From positions 124,001-188,000 of the forward strand of contig NZ_CP047028.1 in assembly GCF_009796865.1 (NCBI RefSeq): a stretch of DNA of 64,000 nucleotides. The letters are read 5' to 3'. Of this stretch, positions 44,403 through 53,228 are shown piece after piece (within the stretch, counting starts at the first letter, position 1; every line of letters starts with the position of its first letter). The position numbers and the translations under genes are program-made. Source of the DNA: Formosa sp. L2A11 (GTDB lineage: Bacteria; Bacteroidota; Bacteroidia; Flavobacteriales; Flavobacteriaceae). The notes beneath the pieces were generated by a model. The model made no database searches, was not told the DNA's origin, and was given only the letters and a program-made list of their open reading frames with translations.

Positions 44403-44787
44403 ACTTATCTAAAATAGATGCAATATCTGGTTTAAAATAATTTGGGCCTTTTAACACCTTTCCGTCTGCTCTATAAATAGGTTCTCCATCTGCACCTAGC
44501 TTACTCATATTACTGCGTTGTATCTCATTAAATACATCTTCAATTTTATGCTGTAAACCATGCTCTATTATAGTCCCACATAAAATATATAACATATCTC
44601 CTAAAGCATCTGCAATCTCTACAAGATCTTTATTATTGGCAGCCTCTAAATACTCTTCGTTTTCTTCTTTCATTAAATTAAAACGCAGCATATTTTTATC
44701 CGTTCCTAAATTGGCTAGCGGTGTTTCACTATACCCCAATTTATATGCGGTATGAAATGCTTTAACAGCTTCTATTTTATTCTTCAT
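44401..44787 (-). CDS. Small MazG/HisE-like nucleotide pyrophosphohydrolase
   Basis: A 128-residue all-alpha NTP pyrophosphohydrolase. RFNLMKEENEEYLEAANN and EIADALGDMLYILCGTIIEHG give the EExxE and ExxD metal motifs of the superfamily that includes MazG and phosphoribosyl-ATP pyrophosphatase. The end (IYRADGKVLKGPNYFKPD) resembles phage and bacterial house-cleaning enzymes. It would hydrolyse a non-standard or excess nucleotide. The window also has a full MazG at 1009. Confidence 0.85.
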   Translation of the reverse strand: MKNKIEAVKAFHTAYKLGYSETPLANLGTDKNMLRFNLMKEENEEYLEAANNKDLVEIADALGDMLYILCGTIIEHGLQHKIEDVFNEIQRSNMSKLGADGEPIYRADGKVLKGPNYFKPDIASILDK

Positions 44788-44829
44788 ATTATTAAAATGT
44801 TATAATTTTGATTACATTTACAGACTTGA

Positions 44830-44837
44830 TAATTTTG
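44830..44837 (+). promoter_or_regulatory. Possible -7 box upstream of the small membrane protein
   Basis: TAATTTTG followed by CA, 82 bp before ATG 44920. A second copy lies at 44803-44810. Neither has a clear -33 element. Confidence 0.35.
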
Positions 44838-44919
44838 CAATTAGATTCTAATATTTACGCAACTTATCACGTTTTTTAAATTTTAGCATCATATTTTTAA
44901 TTAATTCTCAGAGTACCCC

Positions 44920-45108
44920 ATGTTTACAAAAGGTCAATTGATTTTTGGAGTCATATTTTTTATCGTTTTTGTTATCTCTATATTTTACACGTATAAAAAA
45001 GATTTCGCACTTCATAAAAAATATTACAATGGTAGTATCTGGGTGCTTGTTGCTTTTATTGCATTCTTGTTATTTATTATCAGTATAAAATTAATATTTA
45101 AAGGCTAA
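44920..45108 (+). CDS. Small two-helix membrane protein, unknown function
   Basis: A 62-residue protein with two predicted membrane helices (LIFGVIFFIVFVISIFYTY and WVLVAFIAFLLFIISIKLIF), joined by a basic loop (KKDFALHKKYYNGS). The short basic C-terminus and loop suggest an N-in or N-out hairpin in the cytoplasmic membrane. I know of no function. It stands alone between the pyrophosphohydrolase and the DUF5723 gene. Confidence 0.7.
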   Translation: MFTKGQLIFGVIFFIVFVISIFYTYKKDFALHKKYYNGSIWVLVAFIAFLLFIISIKLIFKG

Positions 45109-45256
45109 CAATCTTTGCCTTTTACACAAAAAACAAACTGTTTTACTGATTTTTCATATTTTAAATCATAAAAAACCTATCTCTATCTTAAAAAACATCA
45201 CTTTTTTTAGATAGCCTACATTTATTTTCCGTTCTTAATCAAAAAAAATAACGGAT

Positions 45257-46564
45257 ATGAAACCCTACTCCTCCCTTATAATCCTAGCTATTCTTATTTG
45301 TGCATGTAATACACTAAAAGCACAAAATTACATTGGACATACAATAGACAATTATGCAGGAATTCACAGCGTTATTTACAATCCTGCTACGAGTGTAGAT
45401 TCTAAAATAAAATTAGACATTAATATACTATCTTTTAGTTCTTTTGCTGCAAGCGATTATTATGGAATTACTTTAAATGATTTAGTAAATTCCGAAAATC
45501 TTTTGGGCTCCGACCAAGACACTGAAACATTTCCAAAAAGCAAGAACAACTTCTTTGTGAATTTAAACGTTATGGGACCTTCTGTTATGTTTAATATTGA
45601 TAAAAACAACAGTGTTGCTTTAATTTCCCGAGTAAGATCTTTTGTAAATATTAATAAAATTAATGGCGAATTGTTTGATAAAATTAAAAATGACTTCGAT
45701 GAAACGGAAGATTTTAATTTTGAAAACGACGAATTTACAGGCTCAATACATGCATGGACAGAACTTGGTATTTCTTATGGTCGTGTTCTTCTAAATACTA
45801 ATAATCATAAAATAAAAGGTGGAATAACCTTAAAATATTTACAAGGTATAGGATCTGCGTTTATGAGTACAGATCGTATGCAAGGAAACTACGATGCATC
45901 TGCTAACACACTTGAAACAAAAGGAAATTTAGCTTACGGTATAACTGGAGATTTTGATATTGAAAATCTTAAATATGAAAATTTAGGCACTGGTTTTGGT
46001 GCAGATATTGGATTTACTTACGAATGGAGCCAAAACAACTCTTTAGACAATATTCCGGCGGGCTACAAATTTAAAATAGGTCTTTCTGTTACAGACATTG
46101 GTTCTATAAATTATAAAGACACAGAAATATCTAATTACGATTTAAACGAAACCATAAATCCAGACGAATTTGATATTGATAATCTTGATGATTTATACGA
46201 TTATACTTCGGTTATTAAAAATGCAAAAATAAAATTACCTACAGCCGTTCACTTACAAGCAGATTATAATATTGCTGAGCGTTTTTATATCGCTGCACAA
46301 GCAGATTTTTCTATTGCAGAATCAGATCAAGCTCAAACTTCTAACAGTTTAAACTCTGTTATATTTACGCCTCGATTTGAAATTAAAAGATTTAGCTTGT
46401 ATTTACCGCTTGGTTTTAGAGAATATGCAGGTTTTGCAAGCGGGTTTGGATTACGAGCTGGACCGGTAACATTAGGATCTAGTTCTATTATTTCAAACTT
46501 AATTGCAAATACATCAAAATCTGCAGATGTATATATCGGTTTAAAAGTTCCTATTTATAGATAA
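45257..46564 (+). CDS. DUF5723-family outer-membrane-like protein
   Basis: A 435-residue exported protein. The signal peptide contains a Cys-rich run (ILICACNTLKAQ); cleavage is likely after LKAQ by signal peptidase I, although a lipobox reading is possible. NYAGIHSVIYNPATSVDSKIKLDINI is the conserved opening of DUF5723, a Bacteroidota family with a beta-barrel-like pattern of alternating hydrophobic strands. The strands continue to the end (VTLGSSSIISNL, ADVYIGLKVPIYR). It is likely an outer-membrane protein of unknown job. Confidence 0.85.
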   Translation: MKPYSSLIILAILICACNTLKAQNYIGHTIDNYAGIHSVIYNPATSVDSKIKLDINILSFSSFAASDYYGITLNDLVNSENLLGSDQDTETFPKSKNNFFVNLNVMGPSVMFNIDKNNSVALISRVRSFVNINKINGELFDKIKNDFDETEDFNFENDEFTGSIHAWTELGISYGRVLLNTNNHKIKGGITLKYLQGIGSAFMSTDRMQGNYDASANTLETKGNLAYGITGDFDIENLKYENLGTGFGADIGFTYEWSQNNSLDNIPAGYKFKIGLSVTDIGSINYKDTEISNYDLNETINPDEFDIDNLDDLYDYTSVIKNAKIKLPTAVHLQADYNIAERFYIAAQADFSIAESDQAQTSNSLNSVIFTPRFEIKRFSLYLPLGFREYAGFASGFGLRAGPVTLGSSSIISNLIANTSKSADVYIGLKVPIYR

Positions 46565-46630
46565 AATGATTAAAAAGTATACATGTATAAAGAAGGATTA
46601 GGCTTTTTAAAAAATTGATGTAAAATTGAT

Positions 46631-46638
46631 TACCTTTG
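46631..46638 (+). promoter_or_regulatory. -7 promoter box for the SRPBCC/GyrI protein
   Basis: TACCTTTG, 23 bp before ATG 46662. It lies inside the frame extended from TTG 46626 and so argues against that start. Confidence 0.6.
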
Positions 46639-46661
46639 ATGTTATCACAATTTTTACATCA

Positions 46662-47726
46662 ATGAAATCAACAAAATATATCTTGTTTTTGCTACTTATA
46701 GCGTTCATTGGATCTTCAATTTATATTGCTGTTCAACCAAACGAAATAAGCTTCTCAAGAACAAAAACAATAGAAGCTCCACAAGAAGTGGTATACGATT
46801 ATCTTAATAATTTAAACCATTGGGAATCTTGGGTGCCTTGGAAAAAAATAAGCACAACAGACAATAACCAAAACAGCAAAGAATATACTTGGTTACAAGA
46901 TAATTCTATAGGAAGAATTACGACTACAGAATCCTACAAACCTACACGTATACATCAAGAACTAATTTTTCACGAATACCCGAAATCTCAGTTAGATTGG
47001 AAAATTGATTCTATTTCAGAAAACACATCGTCTGTAACCTTAAGCATGACGAGTAAAAATATTCCGTTAAGAAAGAAAGCTTATTATGCTATTTTTGGCA
47101 CACCAGAAGTAGATCTTGCTCCTAAATTTGAAAAAGGACTTACAAAATTAGATTCTGCCATTACAGAAAGTATGAAGGTGTATAGCGTTACAATAAATGG
47201 TATTACTAACCATAGTGGCGGTTATTACTTATACACAAAAACGTCTGCACGTATAGATAATTACAAAGATAAGGCAGAGATTATGATGTCTGAAATTACC
47301 AAATACGTAACAGAGAACCAAATTCCTATAGCTGGTTTTCCTTTTATTTTATTCAATAAATGGGATAAAGAGCACAACAGCGTAACGTTTTCTTGTTGTA
47401 TACCTACAACTACAGAAATTACAACTACAGACAGTAAAATATTAACAGGTTTATTACCTGCTTTTAAAACACTTAAAACAACTTTAAAAGGGAATTATAA
47501 TTATTTAGACAACGCTTGGAATACAACTTCGGAATACATGATTACAAACGACTTAGAAAAAGCAGAAAATAACATTATGTTAGAAAGCTATGTAACAAGT
47601 CCGAAACACAAAATTAATCCAGCAAATTGGGTAACAGAAATATATGTTGCCATTCATAGAGAGTCGGATTCTATTCCTATTACAGAAAATTTAGAAACTG
47701 TTATACCTCCTACAGAAGAAAACTAA
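46662..47726 (+). CDS. Membrane-anchored SRPBCC domain plus GyrI-like domain protein
   Basis: A 354-residue protein from ATG 46662. One N-terminal helix (YILFLLLIAFIGSSIYIAV) anchors it. The polyketide-cyclase/SRPBCC domain follows (about 30-165, KTIEAPQEVVYDYLNNLNHW). The second half (about 170-335) has the effector-binding GyrI/AraC-C layout (GGYYLYTKTSARI, NPANWVTEIYVAI). Both domains bind small hydrophobic ligands in other proteins; the ligand is unknown. It is 18 bp upstream of crcB and probably cotranscribed with it. Confidence 0.85.
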   Translation: MKSTKYILFLLLIAFIGSSIYIAVQPNEISFSRTKTIEAPQEVVYDYLNNLNHWESWVPWKKISTTDNNQNSKEYTWLQDNSIGRITTTESYKPTRIHQELIFHEYPKSQLDWKIDSISENTSSVTLSMTSKNIPLRKKAYYAIFGTPEVDLAPKFEKGLTKLDSAITESMKVYSVTINGITNHSGGYYLYTKTSARIDNYKDKAEIMMSEITKYVTENQIPIAGFPFILFNKWDKEHNSVTFSCCIPTTTEITTTDSKILTGLLPAFKTLKTTLKGNYNYLDNAWNTTSEYMITNDLEKAENNIMLESYVTSPKHKINPANWVTEIYVAIHRESDSIPITENLETVIPPTEEN

Positions 47727-47744
47727 ATTTCTTAGACACAACAG

Positions 47745-48116
47745 ATGAAGCAATTAATTTTGATTTTTATTGGTGGTGGCTTTGGTAGTGTACTACGGTT
47801 TATAGTGAGCAAATATTTAAACGATGCGAATACAGGCATCCCTTACGGAACCATGTTAGTAAATGTTACTGGAAGTTTACTTATTGGACTTGTATTGGGA
47901 TTGGCTGCTAAAAATCATTATATAACCCAAAATCACACATTATTATTGGCAACCGGTTTTTGTGGTGGCTTAACAACCTTTTCTACTTTTGCTTTTGAAA
48001 ATCATACCTTCTTAAAAACAGGTGATTTTTTAAACTTTACAATTTACACCTGTGCCAGTTTTGTACTTGGTTTTCTAGCTGTATTTTCGGGAGTGCATCT
48101 TGTAAAATATATCTAG
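47745..48116 (+). CDS. crcB: Fluoride channel CrcB/Fluc
   Basis: A 123-residue, four-helix membrane protein that forms dual-topology dimers for fluoride export. It has GGGFGSVLRFIVSKYL, GTMLVNVTGSLLIGL with the Asn of the pore, and GFCGGLTTFSTFAFE with the FSTF pore residues. Full length. It sits 18 bp after the SRPBCC/GyrI gene, and its stop overlaps the convergent lipoprotein gene by 4 bp. I saw no fluoride riboswitch before it or before the upstream gene. Confidence 0.95.
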   Translation: MKQLILIFIGGGFGSVLRFIVSKYLNDANTGIPYGTMLVNVTGSLLIGLVLGLAAKNHYITQNHTLLLATGFCGGLTTFSTFAFENHTFLKTGDFLNFTIYTCASFVLGFLAVFSGVHLVKYI

Positions 48117-48724
48117 TGTTTTTTAAAAACCTTCACTCCTGCTTTAATTTCTGTATTTAAAAAATTACTTCTAGGTACAATTGGGCACGAGAATTTTTCA
48201 TTGTATGCACAATACGGATTATAAGCCGTGTTAAAATCTATAGTAATTACCGTATCCTTTTCTTTATTATTTACAAGCACTTCTATATAACGACCGCCTC
48301 CATAAGAAGAATCTCCGTTTGTTAAGTCTAGAAAAGGTAAAAACAAGTAATCTTCGTCTCCTTCTTGATCTAATAAATCTTGACTTTCGTAAATTTTAAG
48401 TTTAAAATCTTCACCCTTAATTTTAAAATTAACAATCCCAAAAACACGTTCTTTAGACATGCGTTCTGTTGTTGTTGGCATTTCAAAAAATGTACTATCC
48501 GGCGTATGCTCTAACCGCGCCTGAACAATGTATGTAGAATCTACTTCAAAAAAATCTAAACTTTTAAATACTTTTCTATCTTTCTTTTTTAACGGAGATT
48601 CGCTAGCGTCTTTAAAACTAGCATTTAATGCTTTTTGAAAAGGTGTATCTCCTATTAAAGGTTCTTTGTTTTGAAAACATGAACACAAACAAAAAAATAA
48701 GGCGATATATAAGAATGACTTCAT
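48113..48724 (-). CDS. DUF1684 lipoprotein
   Basis: A 203-residue protein with a lipoprotein signal peptide (FFCLCSCFQ; the lipid Cys is probably Cys16). The mature part is the DUF1684 domain. Its hallmark is FLPFLDLTNGDSSYGGGRYIEV, followed by TITIDFNTAYNPYCAYNEKFSCPI. The Gly-rich and Tyr/Asn/Cys pattern is strongly conserved in the family, whose function is unknown. A -7 box lies 20 bp before the ATG, back to back with a promoter for the MFS leader. Confidence 0.9.
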   Translation of the reverse strand: MKSFLYIALFFCLCSCFQNKEPLIGDTPFQKALNASFKDASESPLKKKDRKVFKSLDFFEVDSTYIVQARLEHTPDSTFFEMPTTTERMSKERVFGIVNFKIKGEDFKLKIYESQDLLDQEGDEDYLFLPFLDLTNGDSSYGGGRYIEVLVNNKEKDTVITIDFNTAYNPYCAYNEKFSCPIVPRSNFLNTEIKAGVKVFKKH

Positions 48725-48743
48725 TTTAAATAAATTTGAAATT

Positions 48744-48751
48744 CAAAAATA
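48744..48751 (-). promoter_or_regulatory. -7 promoter box for the DUF1684 lipoprotein
   Basis: TATTTTTG on the minus strand, 19 bases before the ATG at 48724. Confidence 0.55.
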
Positions 48752-48771
48752 CAACTTATCGTTTTTTTATC

Positions 48772-48779
48772 TAGATTTG
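48772..48779 (+). promoter_or_regulatory. -7 promoter box for the MFS leader
   Basis: TAGATTTG. A start near 48786 would give a leader of about 170 bases before the MFS ATG. The -33 element is unclear. Confidence 0.45.
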
Positions 48780-48785
48780 AATCAG

Positions 48786-48958
48786 AAAATATATATAATC
48801 GTGTTAAATAGAAAAGTCTCTTATAAACTTACCCGCGTATCTTATTCAAGATACTGGACATGCTATATATAACACTTTCTAAATAGTATATAAAAAACGT
48901 CCAACCTAATTTATTAAGTTGGACGTTTTTTTTATTACACCAACCAAAACAAAAACCA
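48786..48958 (+). promoter_or_regulatory. Candidate attenuator leader of the MFS gene (or small RNA)
   Basis: The predicted leader contains a 7-bp hairpin (48837-48843 with 48848-48854) and then a strong terminator (48892-48933) whose last T is 25 bp before the MFS ATG. No coding gene precedes it on this strand, so the terminator would act on the leader itself. It may regulate MFS expression or end a short RNA. No known riboswitch pattern was recognised. Confidence 0.45.
48892..48933 (+). terminator. Intrinsic terminator in the MFS leader
   Basis: Perfect 14-bp arms 48892-48905 and 48918-48931 enclose a 12-base loop, with T to 48933. Confidence 0.85.
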
Positions 48959-50170
48959 ATGAAAACTATTTTTAAAAATTACATAAACACCTTTAAAGGT
49001 CTATCTAACGAAGTTTGGTGGTTGGCATTTATTACATTAGTAAACAGGGCTGGCACCATGGTTATCCCGTTCTTATCTTTATACCTAACTAAAAACTTAC
49101 ATTTTACACTTATAGAAGTAGGTTGGATTATGAGTGCTTTTGGTGCAGGATCTGTGGTTGGATCTTGGTTAGGCGGAAAATTAACCGACAAAATTGGGTA
49201 CTACAAAGTCATGGTTTTTAGTTTAATTACTTCTGGATTTTTATTTATTGCCTTGCAGTTCCTAACAACTTTTGTAGGTATAAGTATTGGTGTTTTTGTG
49301 TTATTAATGATTGCAGATATGTTTAGACCTGCCATGTTTGTAGCCTTAAGTGCTTACAGTAAACAGGAAAATAAGGTAAGATCTGTAACATTAATTCGTT
49401 TAGCAATTAACCTTGGTTTTTCTGCAGGCCCCGCAATTGGAGGATTAATAATTGTAACTCTAAGTTATGGTGGCTTATTTTGGGTAGATGGTATTACTTG
49501 CTTTTTGGCGGGTATATTATTACTAAACGTATTGCACCCAAAAAAGGTTAAAATTGCTGATGAAATTAGTGTTGAAAATCCAAAATCTGCATATAAGGAT
49601 GTAAATTATATTATCTTCTTATTTGCCATGTTATTGTTTGGAATTGCTTTTTTACAATACTTCTCTACCGTACCATTATTCTACAAAGAAGTATATAGTT
49701 TATCAGAATTTGAGATTGGACTATTAATGGGAATGAATGGATTTTTAATTTTTGTATTAGAAATGCCACTTGTTAAATCTTTAGAAAAATCGATGTATTC
49801 TAAAACAGGATTAGTTGTTTTCGGAGCCATATTAACGGCCATAAGCTTTATCTTTTTAAATGTAAGCGGCTGGGCAGGCGTATTAGTAATAGGCATGTTA
49901 TTTATGACTATTGGAGAAATGATTGCTTTTCCGTTTTCTAATGCCTTTGCCTTAGAACGCGCAAAAAAAGGAAATCAAGGCGAATATATGGCGTTGTATA
50001 GCATCTCCTTTTCTATTGCTCATATTATAGCACATAATTCTGGCATGCACTTAATTGCAAAATTGGGATACCAAGTAACATGGCACACCACAACCGTGAT
50101 AATGCTTCTATGTATTAGTATTTTATACTATTTAAAATGGAGAATGATTAGACAAAAAGATAAGCAATAA
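48959..50170 (+). CDS. MFS transporter
   Basis: A 403-residue, twelve-helix secondary transporter. Loop 2-3 has the MFS motif A-like GGKLTDKIGYYKVMV. GAGSVVGSWLG precedes it, and NLGFSAGPAIGGLI (helix 5) resembles the antiporter motif C. The N-terminus is basic and cytoplasmic. It is likely a drug or metabolite exporter, but the substrate cannot be told. It is convergent with a LacI-type regulator gene 9 bp away, and a terminator stands just before its start. Confidence 0.9.
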   Translation: MKTIFKNYINTFKGLSNEVWWLAFITLVNRAGTMVIPFLSLYLTKNLHFTLIEVGWIMSAFGAGSVVGSWLGGKLTDKIGYYKVMVFSLITSGFLFIALQFLTTFVGISIGVFVLLMIADMFRPAMFVALSAYSKQENKVRSVTLIRLAINLGFSAGPAIGGLIIVTLSYGGLFWVDGITCFLAGILLLNVLHPKKVKIADEISVENPKSAYKDVNYIIFLFAMLLFGIAFLQYFSTVPLFYKEVYSLSEFEIGLLMGMNGFLIFVLEMPLVKSLEKSMYSKTGLVVFGAILTAISFIFLNVSGWAGVLVIGMLFMTIGEMIAFPFSNAFALERAKKGNQGEYMALYSISFSIAHIIAHNSGMHLIAKLGYQVTWHTTTVIMLLCISILYYLKWRMIRQKDKQ

Positions 50171-50179
50171 CAGTTTTAA

Positions 50180-51196
50180 TTAACGTGTAGAATCACGTAC
50201 AACAATATCTGTTTCTATAAATTCTGTAGTATAAGATTTTGCATCTTCTTTTTTCTCTAATTTATCGATTAGCTTTTTAGCAGCTACAGCTCCCATAATT
50301 TCACCATGCTGACTAACACATGTTAATCTAGGATTAGAATTACGAGCCAATATTCCGTTAGCAAAAGAAATGACAGCCAAATCTTCTGGCAATTTATAAC
50401 CATCTTCTTTTGCTAATTTCATTGCTGAAAGCGCAGAAGATTCGTTCGTAGAAATTATTCCATCAATTTTATGATCAAACAACGGACTAATCATTGCATC
50501 GTAATCTTTGTAATTTACATTGCTCGTATTTATAACTAAATTAGAATCTAAAGCAATATTATTTTGCTCTAATCCTTTTTTATAACCTTCAAAACGTAAA
50601 CGCCCAATACTTAAATTTTTAAGAGGAGATACAAATGCAATACGTTTACACCCTTGTTTTACCAAATAACTTACAGCGTCTGCAGAAGCATTTAAATCGT
50701 CTGTAATAATTTTATCACACTCTACATGTTCAGAAACACGATCGAACATAACAATTGGAAACCCAAACTTTACACTATCTGTAAAATGGCTATACTCACC
50801 ATTCTCTTCCGTTTCTTTAGAAATAGCTAGTAAAAACCCATCAATACTTCCTGTAGATAACATATCTATAATTTCTACTTCTTTCTGGTAAGATTCGTTA
50901 GAAATACAAGTCATTATTCTATAACCATGGCTTGCAGCCTCCTTCTCTATACCTTGCAAGACTTGCATGTAAAAATAGTTAAGCATATTAGGAATAATTA
51001 CACCAATACTTTTCGTTCTTTTATTCTTTAAACTTAAAGCATTATAATTAGGTCTGTAATTTTTTTCTTTTGCATAATTCTGAATTAAAATACGCGTTTC
51101 TTCGCTAATTTCAGGAATATCATGAAGCGCTTTAGATACTGTGGAAACCGATACATTTAATGCTTTTGCTATATCTTTAAGGGTGGTTTTTTTCAT
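50180..51196 (-). CDS. LacI-family transcriptional regulator
   Basis: A 338-residue regulator. The N-terminal helix-turn-helix is TTLKDIAKALNVSVSTVSKAL, followed by the hinge helix (RPNYNALSLKNKR). The periplasmic-binding-protein-like effector domain (about 60-338) carries SIGVIIPNMLNYFYMQVLQG, SIDGFLLAIS, IVMFDRV and ISTNESSALSAMKLAKEDG. It probably answers to a sugar. No sugar genes are next to it, and the MFS gene it converges on is not a typical sugar symporter. Confidence 0.94.
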   Translation of the reverse strand: MKKTTLKDIAKALNVSVSTVSKALHDIPEISEETRILIQNYAKEKNYRPNYNALSLKNKRTKSIGVIIPNMLNYFYMQVLQGIEKEAASHGYRIMTCISNESYQKEVEIIDMLSTGSIDGFLLAISKETEENGEYSHFTDSVKFGFPIVMFDRVSEHVECDKIITDDLNASADAVSYLVKQGCKRIAFVSPLKNLSIGRLRFEGYKKGLEQNNIALDSNLVINTSNVNYKDYDAMISPLFDHKIDGIISTNESSALSAMKLAKEDGYKLPEDLAVISFANGILARNSNPRLTCVSQHGEIMGAVAAKKLIDKLEKKEDAKSYTTEFIETDIVVRDSTR

Positions 51197-51618
51197 GAAA
51201 ATGGCTATTAGTTTGAATTCGTGTTTTTAATAATCTGGCAAATTATACAAGAGCTAAAATTATAATAAATTTTTGGAACTAAAAAGCGTATAAATTTATT
51301 AATTCTTAAATTTTTGCCACTTTTAAAGAGACTTTACGGTACTATCTTTAAGTAATAGGTTATTTTTGATAGTATTAGCCTTTTCTTTTTGTGTTTTTAG
51401 TTTTTGGCATAGATTTACCCCGTTTATAAACAAGTCTAATCGATGCGTTTCTTTGAAAATTATTTCTAAAATTAGCATTCTATATCAAGCACTCTACTAA
51501 TCTTTTATTAGCTTAAAAAATGTACTTCATTTTACTTGATAGGATTTATAATATTAAATTCAAATTTTAAATACATCGTTCCGGTTTAGTGTTTATTTTT
51601 GTACTAACTGAAAAGAAA
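51197..51618. other. Intergenic region between divergent starts
   Basis: These 422 bp lie between the LacI-type gene (-) and the four-helix-protein gene (+). I see no reading frame with coding character and no strong hairpin. The only promoter-like box is TATTTTTG at 51594-51601 for the plus strand. A LacI operator palindrome was not obvious. Confidence 0.6.
51594..51601 (+). promoter_or_regulatory. -7 promoter box for the four-helix protein
   Basis: TATTTTTG, 17 bp before ATG 51619. It lies within the frame extended from GTG 51589 and so rules that start out. Confidence 0.55.
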
Positions 51619-52026
51619 ATGGCCGAGTCACACAAAACAAACATTAAAGACTTAACAATCTACCAAAAGTCTTTAGAAATTTTTAAACTATCAAGACATA
51701 TTGCATCTTACGTTACTCACGATAAAGATATTATAGCCATGCATACATCTAAAAATCATTTAGACAAATATGCAGACAAACTTGTAATTGATGCTTTAGA
51801 GTTAGTTCCTAAAATTATTGAGACGGAGAATGAAACAAATCATATTCAGAAATTAAAACATGCAAAATCTTTACGTTTCTTTATAGACAGATTATACACG
51901 AACACGAAATATTTAGATACCAATAAAACAAACAGCTCCGATTTTATAAAACTACTACGTATAGAACTTAAAAAGCTAAGAATTATACATAGACTTTATG
52001 TAAAGTCTTTAATTCAGCAAAATTAG
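51619..52026 (+). CDS. Helical protein resembling four-helix-bundle (S23/IVP-like) proteins
   Basis: A 135-residue, basic, all-helical protein from ATG 51619. IKDLTIYQKSLEIFKLSRHIASYV recalls the opening helix of the S23/four-helix-bundle family, but the usual (E)R(C)PA-type signatures are lacking, so the match is weak. A second helix pair (HIQKLKHAKSLRFFIDRLYTN, LLRIELKKLRIIHRLYVKSL) follows. The function is unknown. It is 58 bp upstream of a membrane-protein gene and may share its transcript. Confidence 0.55.
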   Translation: MAESHKTNIKDLTIYQKSLEIFKLSRHIASYVTHDKDIIAMHTSKNHLDKYADKLVIDALELVPKIIETENETNHIQKLKHAKSLRFFIDRLYTNTKYLDTNKTNSSDFIKLLRIELKKLRIIHRLYVKSLIQQN

Positions 52027-52084
52027 ATTTTAATTTTTTCGGAAGAATTCATTAAAAGCATTAAAACATGAATCAATAAAAAAA

Positions 52085-52900
52085 ATGATAGAATTAATAT
52101 TCTTAATTAAACTAATTGTAGCTATTGGTTTTGTTATTGGCTTATCTATTCTTGCAGAAAATGTAAGTCCTAAAGTTGCAGGAATATTATCCGGATATCC
52201 AACAGGATCTGCAATTACACTATTTTTCTTTGGGTTAGAAGTAAATCCAGAATATGCAGCAAAAAGTGCCGTTTTTAACATGGTAGGACTCGCAGCAACC
52301 TTAACCTTTGTGTACACATATTACATGGCATCTCGGTACTTTAATAAATACAATGTTATCTTATCGTCTTTGTCGGCTATATTAAGTTATTTTATAATAG
52401 TTTGGTTATTACATCATTTAGAAGTTAACACCTATATTGCTATATTAATCCCTATTGTATTTTCGTTTCTGTATCTCTATCTCTTCAAAAATATTAAAGA
52501 AATTAATATAAAAACAAAAGCAAAACTAAGTTATAAAACACTTTTTGTAAGAGCCTTTTTGGCTGCATTAATTATTTTAGTTATTACAAGTGTTCCCAAA
52601 TTTGTTGGGCCGACTTGGGCCGGATTATTTTCTGCATTTCCAACTACCCTTTTCCCTTTACTATTAATTATTCATCTTACATACTCTAAAGAACACGTGC
52701 ATACAGTTATTAAGAATGTGCCAATAGGTATGTTTTCTTTAATTATTTATTCCTTAACCATTTCAATAGTATACCCGTTATACGGTATATATTGGGGCAC
52801 ATTATTGTCTTTTGGAACAGCAACTGCTTACTTATTAATTTATAAAAAAATCAGAAGTCTAATAGATAAGTACAAACCTGTAGTTACTACAAAATCTTAA
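52085..52900 (+). CDS. Integral membrane protein with internal duplication, unknown function
   Basis: A 271-residue protein with about nine to ten membrane helices. The two halves repeat a motif: SPKVAGILSGYPTGSAI near residue 28, and GPTWAGLFSAFPTTLFP near residue 173. Each is followed by a hydrophobic helix and a charged loop. Such inverted or tandem halves are typical of small transporters. I do not recognise the family with certainty. It follows the helical protein gene by 58 bp. Confidence 0.7.
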   Translation: MIELIFLIKLIVAIGFVIGLSILAENVSPKVAGILSGYPTGSAITLFFFGLEVNPEYAAKSAVFNMVGLAATLTFVYTYYMASRYFNKYNVILSSLSAILSYFIIVWLLHHLEVNTYIAILIPIVFSFLYLYLFKNIKEINIKTKAKLSYKTLFVRAFLAALIILVITSVPKFVGPTWAGLFSAFPTTLFPLLLIIHLTYSKEHVHTVIKNVPIGMFSLIIYSLTISIVYPLYGIYWGTLLSFGTATAYLLIYKKIRSLIDKYKPVVTTKS

Positions 52901-52956
52901 TATTTATTAAACAACACATTCAACACCAACACAAAGAACATCTATTACAGATGGCT

Positions 52957-52964
52957 TATATTTG
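52957..52964 (+). promoter_or_regulatory. -7 box before a small reading frame
   Basis: TATATTTG, 11 bp before the ATG at 52976. There is no -33 element in range. Confidence 0.35.
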
Positions 52965-52975
52965 AGAAATGTAGT

Positions 52976-53113
52976 ATGTGTATGTTATGTATTATTGTAA
53001 AAAACAAAGTTGAGAAATGGTTAAATTCAAATTTCAATAAAAATGAAAATTCAGAAATTAATCTAATACGTTTAGAGCATATTCCCAATGAAGTTTTTAG
53101 CGCTATATTTTAA
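52976..53113 (+). CDS. Possible small protein of 45 residues
   Basis: ATG 52976 to TAA 53113. The peptide begins MCMLCIIVKNKVEKWLNS, then is polar, and ends NEVFSAIF. A -7 box lies 11 bp before it. It matches no family I know. It may be a real small protein or a remnant in a decayed region, because the neighbouring YqaE gene is broken. Confidence 0.25.
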   Translation: MCMLCIIVKNKVEKWLNSNFNKNENSEINLIRLEHIPNEVFSAIF

Positions 53114-53228
53114 ATAAAGCTTAAACAAAATGCGTAGTATTACTAGATTAAACACAATCTAATTAATCTGTAAAAGCTATAAAACGTAGTACAAATAGAA
53201 TCTCTAACTAATTATAAAAAACTAAAAA

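Noticed and set aside
47727..47744. Fluoride riboswitch before crcB
   Set aside because: Only 18 bp separate crcB from the gene before it, and no crcB-type riboswitch pattern was seen upstream of that gene either.
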